This document shows positions 8,464-14,073 of a stretch of 14,073 nucleotides of DNA, piece by piece. Each line of letters begins with the position of its first letter. The stretch's first letter is position 1. The notes below the pieces were generated by a model, which saw nothing but the letters and a program-made list of their open reading frames with translations, searched no databases and was not told where the DNA came from. The position numbers and the translations under genes are program-made. Origin of the DNA: Hyphomicrobiales bacterium (GTDB lineage Bacteria > Pseudomonadota > Alphaproteobacteria > Rhizobiales > UBA4765); NCBI GenBank assembly GCA_027487195.1, contig JAIYEB010000148.1, positions 1 through 14,073 of the forward strand, in the 5' to 3' direction.

Positions 8464-8489
8464 CCGGGGTGCACAGAAATCATTGTTTG

Positions 8490-8505
8490 TTAACAAAGAG
8501 TTAAC
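8490..8505 (+). promoter_or_regulatory. CtrA box in the candidate origin
   Basis: TTAACAAAGAGTTAAC is an exact TTAA-N7-TTAAC. Each half is the centre of a perfect 10-bp palindrome: TTGTTAACAA (8487-8496) and GAGTTAACTC (8498-8507), with centres 11 bp apart, one helical turn. A weak promoter TTGTTT-N18-CATAGT (8483-8512) would be covered by it, so binding could block transcription as well as origin firing. Binding is inferred from the consensus match. Confidence 0.7.
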
Positions 8506-8562
8506 TCATAGTCGTGTTTGTGACCATGTGCGGGTAGCCCTCAGAACGCTGTCAAGCCGTCT

Positions 8563-8579
8563 TGGAAAAAATATTTCCA
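8563..8579. repeat. A/T-rich palindrome in the candidate origin
   Basis: TGGAAA (8563-8568) and TTTCCA (8574-8579) flank AAATA. It is the longest A/T run in this region (12 consecutive A/T bases at 8566-8576 plus neighbours, by eye) and a plausible duplex-unwinding element, though short. Confidence 0.35.
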
Positions 8580-8607
8580 GCGCGCTTCCTTCAAAAGTCA
8601 AAGGCCC

Positions 8608-8616
8608 TGTGGGAAA
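8608..8616 (-). promoter_or_regulatory. Near-consensus DnaA box
   Basis: The minus strand reads TTTCCCACA, one mismatch from the relaxed DnaA box TTWTNCACA. It is the best match I found between rpsT and dnaA. A second, weaker candidate is TGATACACC at about 8858-8866, related to Caulobacter-type TGATCCACA. Single near matches occur often by chance. Confidence 0.35.
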
Positions 8617-8671
8617 TCCAAAACGCCAAGCAACTCAGACGCTTGTCGATGACTGAAGAATTGCCCGCACC

Positions 8672-8725
8672 ATGCTCGCTCCAATGCGACCATTGGGGTC
8701 CTGACCAACGGGGCGAATCGAGCAT
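8672..8725. repeat. Nested inverted repeats in the candidate origin
   Basis: ATGCTCG (8672-8678) pairs with CGAGCAT (8719-8725), a perfect 7-bp outer stem. It encloses CCAATG (8681-8686) and CATTGG (8691-8696), a perfect 6-bp inner stem with loop CGAC. This could fold as a branched RNA or DNA structure. No protein-binding consensus was recognised. Confidence 0.45.
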
Positions 8726-9009
8726 TGCATCGCGAAGGGCTCCTCCCTAGGTTCCGGTCATCGGGTTGCGGCGGCGGTGACAAAAGCGAACCGGTCGATT
8801 GAGAGTTGCGTGTTGAGTATGAGTGTTCTGTGTCGGGCGTTCTCCCGTCGTTGAAGCTGATACACCTGCGTGTTTGAAATCGAGCCGGGTGCGTGTCGAC
8901 GAAGTTCTGCTGCCTGTCTGTAGGCCAAACAATTCAGATCAGTATCATGAGACTGTGCGTCTTCGGATAGCGCGGCGGGTGGGTTTTATGTCGGGCGGAT
9001 GTAGGAGTG

Positions 9010-9023
9010 TGACCTTCGGGTCA
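9010..9023 (+). repeat. UUCG-capped hairpin in the dnaA leader
   Basis: TGACC (9010-9014) and GGTCA (9019-9023) close a TTCG loop; in RNA the C(UUCG)G tetraloop is exceptionally stable, and G-U pairs can extend the stem by three. It lies about 135 bases upstream of the dnaA ATG with no T-run after it, so it is a leader structure rather than a terminator. Confidence 0.5.
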
Positions 9024-9158
9024 TGTGAGATTGGAGTGCCGGCGCAGGAGGCCTCGGGCCAATCCTGCGGAGACCATGGTGGCAGTTCGTTGCCATCTCG
9101 TGCCTCACTGCAACGTGCAGTTCTTCAAGTGCCGGCGTCCCTCCAGGAGTAATTTCAA

Positions 9159-10706
9159 ATGTCTTCCGATCATTTTGACGCTGGCCCCCAAACGGACAGC
9201 GGCGGAGAAACTGCGCGCTTTTCACCGGTCCCCGGTTCCTTTGATGGTGGCGCTGAATCTCTTCGCCTTACCTGGGAGCAGGTGCGGGCTGGGTTGCGCT
9301 CCGAACTAGGCCAACAGGTCTATGAGAGCTGGTTTGCCCGGATGGACGTTCAGTCTGTCGCGGATGGCGCCGTCCATCTGTCTGTGCCCACGCGCTTCCT
9401 GAAGCAGTGGATCCAGATGAACTATCGTGAGCGGCTAGTGCACCACTGGGGTCTTGTGCTGGCGGATGTCCGCCGCATTGAGCTCAGCGTGCGTGGCTCA
9501 AGCGCTCCGTCATCCCAGACGGACAAGGCTCACGCTCCGGCGCGGCCTGCGGCCCGGCCAGCGGCGATGACGGGTCTTGCCCAGCCTTCAAGCTCCTACG
9601 TGTATGTCGAGAGCGAACCGGGCAACCCCGGCGCTGGCCCGCGTCCTGTGAGCGATGATGGTCTTGGCTCGCCGATCGATCGGCGCATGACGTTTGCCTC
9701 ATTCGTGACAGGGCGCTCGAACGCTGTTGCCCATGCCTCTGCTATGAACGTCGCAAACGCAGGCGCTCATGATCCGGTCGCCTTCAATCCGCTGTTTGTT
9801 CATGCCCAGGTTGGGCATGGCAAGACGCACCTGCTCCACGCCATTGCGCACCGTGCGCGTGAGAATGGACGCCGGGTGGTGTATCTGACCGCCGAAAAGT
9901 TCATGTACGGCTTTGTCCAGGCGCTGAAGACCGGTGGAGCCATCGCGTTCAAGGAGCAGATCCGCGGCATCGAACTGCTGATGATCGATGATGTGCAGTT
10001 TCTGCAGGGCCAAAAGCTTCAGGCCGAATTCAGCCACACGCTGAATGCGTTGCTCGATGGTTCGCGGCAGGTCGTGATTGCATGTGATCGCGCGCCCTGC
10101 GACCTTGAGACCCTTGATGAGCGGCTGCGCTCGCGCCTGTCCGGCGGACTTGTGGTCGAAATCAATGCGCCTGATCAGGACATGCGCGAGCGCATTCTTC
10201 GCGGCAAGCTCGAGGCTGCGCGTGAGCGCTATCCAAACCTTGTGGTTCCCGAAGCCGTGGTGTCGTTCGTGGCTCATGCGGTTGCGACAAACGGGCGCGA
10301 TCTCGATGGCGCGCTGAACCGGCTTGTTGCGCACAACCAGTTCTCAGGCGGTGTCCTGTCGGTTGATATGGCCGAGGACCTTTTGAAGGACATGGTCCGG
10401 GTGCGCGAACCAAAGCGCGTCAAGATCGAGGAAATCCAGCGCATCTGCGCGCGCCACTACACGGTCTCACGCCAGGATCTCCTGTCGAGCCGGCGCACGC
10501 GCAATGTCGTGATGCCGCGCCAGATCGCCATGTATCTTTCGAAAACGCTGACACTCAGATCTCTTCCGGAGATTGGTCGGCGATTCGGCGGGCGTGATCA
10601 CACGACAGTTCTGCACGCCGTTCGAAAGATCGAGGAGCTGCTGAAAACCGAGGTTCAGCTCGCTCAGGATATCGAGTTGATCAAGCGTCTGCTCCTTGAT
10701 GCCTGA
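9159..10706 (+). CDS. dnaA: Chromosomal replication initiator protein DnaA
   Basis: DnaA binds DnaA boxes at oriC as an ATP-dependent filament and opens the duplex. This 515-aa protein has the four-domain layout: N-terminal domain I (about 35-110), a low-complexity linker rich in Ala/Pro/Ser (about 112-172), the AAA+ domain III with Walker A AQVGHGKT (216-223), Walker B IELLMIDD (271-278) and RLRSRL (322-327), and the helix-turn-helix domain IV with signature GRDHTTVLHA (478-487). The first Walker A residue is Ala rather than Gly and His precedes GKT where Leu is common; both fit an [AG]xxxxGKT loop. ATG 9159 follows CAGGAG with a 9-base spacer. Downstream dnaN is co-directional after a 129-bp gap. 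CtrA and IHF sites lie 650-710 bp upstream, so cell-cycle control is likely though unproven. Confidence 0.98.
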   Translation: MSSDHFDAGPQTDSGGETARFSPVPGSFDGGAESLRLTWEQVRAGLRSELGQQVYESWFARMDVQSVADGAVHLSVPTRFLKQWIQMNYRERLVHHWGLVLADVRRIELSVRGSSAPSSQTDKAHAPARPAARPAAMTGLAQPSSSYVYVESEPGNPGAGPRPVSDDGLGSPIDRRMTFASFVTGRSNAVAHASAMNVANAGAHDPVAFNPLFVHAQVGHGKTHLLHAIAHRARENGRRVVYLTAEKFMYGFVQALKTGGAIAFKEQIRGIELLMIDDVQFLQGQKLQAEFSHTLNALLDGSRQVVIACDRAPCDLETLDERLRSRLSGGLVVEINAPDQDMRERILRGKLEAARERYPNLVVPEAVVSFVAHAVATNGRDLDGALNRLVAHNQFSGGVLSVDMAEDLLKDMVRVREPKRVKIEEIQRICARHYTVSRQDLLSSRRTRNVVMPRQIAMYLSKTLTLRSLPEIGRRFGGRDHTTVLHAVRKIEELLKTEVQLAQDIELIKRLLLDA

Positions 10707-10794
10707 CAATGGTGGAGGAAACGGCCGCATCGAGGGCTCAACCCTTGCGAAGCGCGGCCATTTTCGCCACAGTCCGCGCCCCGAAACGCCGCGT

Positions 10795-10809
10795 CCGCAG
10801 CCCCTGCGG
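10795..10809 (+). repeat. Hairpin in the dnaA-dnaN leader
   Basis: CCGCAG (10795-10800) and CTGCGG (10804-10809) form a perfect 6-bp stem with loop CCC, 26 bases before the dnaN start. No T-run follows, so it is more likely an mRNA leader structure than a terminator. The dnaN start has no clear Shine-Dalgarno; TTATCCATG overlaps it and resembles the first seven bases of a DnaA box. Confidence 0.45.
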
Positions 10810-10835
10810 TAGCACTTCGAGACACGGGTTTATCC

Positions 10836-11951
10836 ATGCGCTTGACACTGGAGCGGTCCGCCCTCCTCAAATCACTGTCCCATGTCCACCGCGTTGTTGA
10901 GCGGCGGAACACCATTCCGATCTTGTCGAACGTGCTCCTGCGCGCGTCGAACGGTCGTCTGGAGCTCAAGGGCACTGATCTCGAAATTGAAATGGTCGAG
11001 AGCATCCCGGCCGAAGTCGCGACCCCCGGTGCCACAACGGTTCCGGCGCACCTGTTCTACGACATCGTGCGAAAGCTCCCGGATGGCGCACAGATCTCGC
11101 TCGATCTTGGCCCCGATCAGGCGGCGATGCGCCTGACGGCCGGGCGCTCGCGCTTTCAGCTCCAGGTTCTTCCACAGGAGGACTATCCGGATCTGTCTGC
11201 AGGCGATTTCCCGACCCGCTTCATGATTGGAACGCTTGAGCTCAAGAAGCTGATCGACAAGACGCAGTTCGCGATCTCGACCGAGGAAACCCGCTACTAT
11301 CTCAACGGCATCTATCTGCATGCTGTCGACAGCACCGGCCCCATGCTGCGTGCTGTTGCAACCGACGGCCACCGCCTTGCGCAATCTCAGCTGAAATTGC
11401 CTGAGGGCGCGGCGGGCATGCCGGGTGTGATTGTGCCTCGCAAGACCGTCGGCGAAATCTTGCGGCTCTTGGATGATGCCTCTGAGGAGGTTGAGGTTGA
11501 GCTTTCGAACGCCAAGATCCGTTTCCGGACCGGGGGTGTGGTCCTCACATCGAAGCTGATCGACGGCACTTTCCCTGATTATGGCCGCGTGATCCCGACG
11601 GGCAATGACAAGACGCTTGAGATCGACCGCGCCTCGTTTGCCGCAGCCGTTGATCGCGTCTCGACCATCTCGTCAGAGCGTGGGCGCGCCGTGAAGCTCT
11701 CGCTCAGCGATGGCAAGCTGGTGCTGACGGTGACAAATCCGGATTCAGGCACAGCAACGGAAGAGGTTGAGGCAGACTATTCGGCTGAGCCCATGGATAT
11801 CGGGTTCAACTCACGCTACCTCCTCGAAATCGCCTCGCAACTGTCCTCCGGAACGGCGCTGTTTCGCCTGGCCGATCCCGGCGCGCCGACGCTCATTCTC
11901 GATAAGGGTGATGAGGCAGCGCTCTATGTGCTCATGCCCATGCGGGTGTGA
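10836..11951 (+). CDS. dnaN: DNA polymerase III sliding clamp (beta subunit)
   Basis: The beta clamp is a ring-shaped homodimer that tethers polymerase III and repair polymerases to DNA. At 371 aa it has normal length for three repeated clamp folds. The N-terminus MRLTLERSALLKSLSHVHRV and the following ERRNTIPILSNVLL (22-35) are highly characteristic. So are the middle-domain DGHRLAQ (about 176-182) and the C-terminal LMPMRV, part of the hydrophobic pocket that binds partner clamp motifs. The start ATG 10836 matches family starts, although the ribosome binding site is poor; translation may depend on the leader. The stop codon overlaps the recF start (GTGA), implying co-transcription and translational coupling with recF. 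Confidence 0.97.
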   Translation: MRLTLERSALLKSLSHVHRVVERRNTIPILSNVLLRASNGRLELKGTDLEIEMVESIPAEVATPGATTVPAHLFYDIVRKLPDGAQISLDLGPDQAAMRLTAGRSRFQLQVLPQEDYPDLSAGDFPTRFMIGTLELKKLIDKTQFAISTEETRYYLNGIYLHAVDSTGPMLRAVATDGHRLAQSQLKLPEGAAGMPGVIVPRKTVGEILRLLDDASEEVEVELSNAKIRFRTGGVVLTSKLIDGTFPDYGRVIPTGNDKTLEIDRASFAAAVDRVSTISSERGRAVKLSLSDGKLVLTVTNPDSGTATEEVEADYSAEPMDIGFNSRYLLEIASQLSSGTALFRLADPGAPTLILDKGDEAALYVLMPMRV

Positions 11952-13141
11952 GCGAGCCGGCAATGCTTGAGTTTGCGGAAGAGGGCCATGCGCTTGTCCG
12001 GCGCGTGTGTCTGAAGCGCGTTCAGCTGACGCATTTTCGAAACTATGCCAGCGCAACCGTCGTCCTTGATGGGCGCACGGTTGTACTTACCGGTGCCAAT
12101 GGGGCCGGCAAAACCAACCTGCTTGAGGCCGTCTCGCTGCTTGCGCCTGGCCGTGGCCTCAGGCGCGCAACGCATGAAGACCTCGCCAATGCCCACGGGC
12201 CCGGGACCTGGGCCATTTCCGCGCGGCTGGATACGGGCGATGGCGATGTCGATCTTGGCACGGGCATTCTGGAACCTGCCGGCAGCGAGGAAGCCGGCGC
12301 GCGCACGGTGCGTATTGATGGGACGACGAAGCGATCCACCACGGCCCTTGGCGAACATCTCGCGGTCAGTTGGCTGACCCCGGATCTTGATGGGCTGTTT
12401 CGTGGGCCGGCTGGTGAACGGCGCCGCTTCCTTGATAGGTTCGTGACGGCGCTGGATCCTGGCCATTCCGCGCGCGTTTCAGGACTGGAGCGGCTGTTGC
12501 GCTCGCGAAATCGTCTCCTTGAGGATAACGCCGATCCTCTGTGGCTTGACGCAACCGAGCGCGAACTGGCCGAGACGGCGGTGGCCGTTGCCGCCGGACG
12601 CCTTGCGCTGGTCGAGCGTCTTGCCGGCTCGATTGCCGCCCATCATGACGAGGGCTCGCCGTTCCCTGATGCCCGCGTCCAGCTTGAAGGCGCGTTTGAG
12701 GCCCGGATGGCGGACGTTCCCGCAAGTCTTGTGGAGGATGAGTATCGCGCAATGCTGCGTGAGCAGCGCCCGCGCGATGCGGCTGCGGGGCGCACCTTGT
12801 CCGGCCCGCACACCTGCGATCTTCTGGTTCGCCACGGGCCGAAAGACGCACCTGCCGAGCGCTGCTCGACGGGTGAACAAAAGGCGCTGCTGGTCGGGCT
12901 TGTGCTGGCCCATGCAAGGCTTGTCAGCGAAGTGCGGGGCGCAACCCCGATCCTCCTGCTTGATGAGATTGCCGCCCATCTCGATGCGATCCGCCGCGCA
13001 GGGCTGGTTGAGGCGATCGAACGGCTTGGTGCCCAGGCCTTCTTAACCGGGACAGATGAGGCTATGTTTGCAGCGCTTGCTGGCAGGGCCCAATTTTTTC
13101 AGGTCTCCAACGGCGGCCTCAGGCTAACCGGCGAACTCTAG
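11948..13141 (+). CDS. recF: DNA replication and repair protein RecF
   Basis: RecF is an SMC-like ABC ATPase that, with RecO and RecR, loads RecA at single-strand gaps. The 397-aa product has Walker A GANGAGKT (49-56), the ABC signature STGEQKALL (307-315) and Walker B ILLLDE (335-340) followed by the D-loop AAHLD (342-346). The usual N-terminal motif LTHFRNYA appears at 27-34, so this protein has about 20 extra N-terminal residues compared with family members that begin close to it. The start is the GTG at 11948, which overlaps the dnaN stop (4 bases); an ATG at 11963 is the alternative. Neither has a strong Shine-Dalgarno, which fits coupling to dnaN translation. Confidence 0.95.
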   Translation: MSEPAMLEFAEEGHALVRRVCLKRVQLTHFRNYASATVVLDGRTVVLTGANGAGKTNLLEAVSLLAPGRGLRRATHEDLANAHGPGTWAISARLDTGDGDVDLGTGILEPAGSEEAGARTVRIDGTTKRSTTALGEHLAVSWLTPDLDGLFRGPAGERRRFLDRFVTALDPGHSARVSGLERLLRSRNRLLEDNADPLWLDATERELAETAVAVAAGRLALVERLAGSIAAHHDEGSPFPDARVQLEGAFEARMADVPASLVEDEYRAMLREQRPRDAAAGRTLSGPHTCDLLVRHGPKDAPAERCSTGEQKALLVGLVLAHARLVSEVRGATPILLLDEIAAHLDAIRRAGLVEAIERLGAQAFLTGTDEAMFAALAGRAQFFQVSNGGLRLTGEL

Positions 13142-13149
13142 GATCTGAT

Positions 13150-13767
13150 ATGGACATCGCAGCGCTGCTTCTGTTTGCCGGGATCTATGCCGTGGCAGTT
13201 GCCTCGCCGGGGCCTGGCATTGCAGCAATCGTTGCGCGCGGTCTTGCGCAGGGCTCACGCGGATCAATACCCTTCATCGCAGGTTTTGTTGTTGGCGATC
13301 TTGTCTGGTTTGCAGTGGCCGCGACAGGTCTTGCTATCGTCGCCCAGACCTTCACGGTCCTGTTCACTGTGATCAAGTATGCGGGTTGCGCCTATCTGCT
13401 CTATCTCGCCTACAAGATCTGGACGGCTCCGGTTCGCACCATCGGCATGCCGGAGGAGGAGGTGGGCAAGTCCAGCGCCATACAGGCTTTTCTTGGCAGC
13501 TTTGCGCTGACCCTCGGCAATCCGAAGGTTGCGGTCTTCTTCCTGTCGGTCATGCCCCTTGTCGTTGATATGGCAACGATTTCGCCCCTTATCTTCGTCG
13601 AGCTTGCGCTGGTCATCGCGCTTGTCATCACCCCGGTCCTGTCAGCCTATGCGTTGCTGGCGGTTCATGCGCGGCGGTTGTTTCGCTCTGAAAAGGCGCT
13701 GAGAAACGTCAATCGGACAACTGCTGTCACCATGGCGGGTGTCGCTGTCGCGATTGCCACGCGCTGA
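13150..13767 (+). CDS. LysE/RhtB family amino-acid exporter
   Basis: This 205-aa inner-membrane protein has about six hydrophobic segments (roughly 4-26, 38-62, 68-92, 112-138, 145-172 and 186-203), the standard size and topology of the LysE/RhtB superfamily that exports amino acids or related small molecules. The hallmark PGPG loop (SPGPGIAAI, 19-27) and the NPKVAVFF motif (124-131) are both intact. The substrate cannot be predicted from sequence. ATG 13150 follows AGGA by six bases, and only 8 bases separate it from recF, so it is probably co-transcribed. It separates recF from gyrB, which are neighbours in many bacteria; codon use looks like that of its neighbours. Confidence 0.92.
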   Translation: MDIAALLLFAGIYAVAVASPGPGIAAIVARGLAQGSRGSIPFIAGFVVGDLVWFAVAATGLAIVAQTFTVLFTVIKYAGCAYLLYLAYKIWTAPVRTIGMPEEEVGKSSAIQAFLGSFALTLGNPKVAVFFLSVMPLVVDMATISPLIFVELALVIALVITPVLSAYALLAVHARRLFRSEKALRNVNRTTAVTMAGVAVAIATR

Positions 13768-13800
13768 GGCAAAAAGCGGCTGATTCGCAGGTTTTGGCGG

Positions 13801-13817
13801 CAGGTTTGCGAAACCTG
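13801..13817 (+). terminator. Perfect hairpin after the LysE gene
   Basis: CAGGTTT (13801-13807) and AAACCTG (13811-13817) form a perfect 7-bp stem with loop GCG, 33 bases past the LysE stop. Only TTCC follows, so termination would be weak or Rho-aided. The 205-bp gap to gyrB probably also holds the gyrB promoter, which I could not define. Confidence 0.45.
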
Positions 13818-13972
13818 TTCCAAGGCCGCGAAATGGCCATGAAGTCCCGGCATAGCATATTGATATCTCATGGGATTTTCAGGACCTTGCGCACGCGCGT
13901 GAGGCATGATCCATGGGGCTTGGTCAGGTGCAGGCGCTATGGCGTTCAAGCCTGACGGGGGAGATCTCTGAA

Positions 13973-14073
13973 ATGGACGAACAGGACCGCATCACCGAGG
14001 ACGCCGACTATGGTGCTTCATCGATCAAGGTGCTCAAGGGCCTTGATGCGGTGCGCAAGCGCCCTGGCATGTA
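13973..14073 (+). CDS. gyrB: DNA gyrase subunit B, N-terminus only
   Basis: Gyrase B supplies the ATPase of the type II topoisomerase that adds negative supercoils. The window holds the first 33 codons; the gene runs off the right edge. The translation begins MDEQDRITEDADYGASSIKV and continues with LKGLDAVRKRPGMY, the almost invariant opening of the GyrB GHKL ATPase domain. The ATG at 13973 follows GGGGGAG (13957-13963) with a 9-base spacer. The short acidic leader before YGASSIKVL is normal. The parE product starts similarly, but the position after recF points to gyrB. Confidence 0.95.
   Translation, partial: MDEQDRITEDADYGASSIKVLKGLDAVRKRPGM

Larger units (their letters stand above)
8350..9158. 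other. Non-coding rpsT-dnaA region, candidate replication origin and dnaA promoter region
   Basis: This 809-bp stretch separates the rpsT terminator from dnaA. Open frames in it (8348-8656 and 8823-9152, plus) lack ribosome binding sites and family-like sequence, and overlap the regulatory sites. It contains an exact IHF consensus (8451-8463), a perfect CtrA box (8490-8505), an A/T-rich palindrome (8563-8579), one near-consensus DnaA box (8608-8616), nested inverted repeats (8672-8725) and a UUCG hairpin (9010-9023). In Caulobacter, CtrA and IHF sites overlap in the origin and CtrA silences it. The same mix next to dnaA suggests either oriC or cell-cycle control of dnaA. DnaA boxes are scarce and weak, which leaves the origin call open. 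Confidence 0.55.

Noticed and set aside
8348..8656. A 102-codon plus-strand frame after the rpsT terminator
   Set aside because: It starts within the terminator T-run, lacks a ribosome binding site and covers the IHF and CtrA sites; the composition looks random.
8741..8750. TCCTCCCTAG, shared with the small RNA core at 4930-4939, as a hint of a second sRNA
   Set aside because: No promoter upstream and no T-tailed hairpin downstream; a shared 10-mer in 14 kb is expected by chance.
8823..9152. A 109-codon plus-strand frame just before dnaA
   Set aside because: No ribosome binding site, no recognisable motif, and it runs through the dnaA leader up to its Shine-Dalgarno.

Overview
The window is chromosomal DNA from an alphaproteobacterium. 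GC content is fairly high by eye and was not computed. The evidence is the gene order (enoyl-CoA hydratase, rpsT, dnaA, dnaN, recF and then gyrB), the alphaproteobacterial style of DnaA, RpsT and FtsH, exact matches to the CtrA box TTAA-N7-TTAAC, and a small RNA with the invariant 10-mer of the alpha-r8/MmgR family. Hyphomicrobiales (Rhizobiales) or a close relative fits best. The genus cannot be named from what is visible.

Left part (1-4689, all minus strand): the N-terminus of an exported, possibly outer-membrane, protein runs off the left edge and has a CtrA box upstream. Next come glmM (amino-sugar supply for peptidoglycan and LPS), ftsH (membrane AAA+ metalloprotease) with an intrinsic terminator between it and glmM, and a TauE/SafE-type membrane permease.

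Middle (4690-8293): an intergenic stretch carries a complete small RNA unit on the plus strand, made of a promoter, an about 90-nt transcript and a strong terminator. It matches the alpha-r8/MmgR family. Then follow a TPR-glycosyltransferase fusion protein, a 374-bp gap rich in hairpins, a 59-codon YdcH/DUF465 coiled-coil protein (minus), a short-chain enoyl-CoA hydratase and ribosomal protein S20.

Replication part (8294-14073, plus strand): an 809-bp non-coding region lies between the rpsT terminator and dnaA. It holds an exact IHF consensus site next to a CtrA box made of two perfect 10-bp palindromes one helical turn apart, plus several inverted repeats and only weak DnaA-box matches. This is the best candidate in the window for a cell-cycle-controlled origin and/or dnaA promoter. 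It is followed by dnaA, dnaN and recF (recF overlaps dnaN by 4 bp), a LysE/RhtB-type exporter, and the first 33 codons of gyrB. Together, dnaA, dnaN, recF and gyrB supply initiation, the sliding clamp, gap repair and supercoiling.

I found no mobile element, CRISPR array, phage gene, rRNA or tRNA. The most interesting signals are regulatory: the CtrA/IHF module, the MmgR-like RNA, and two more CtrA-type boxes in front of an exported-protein gene and the glycosyltransferase gene.
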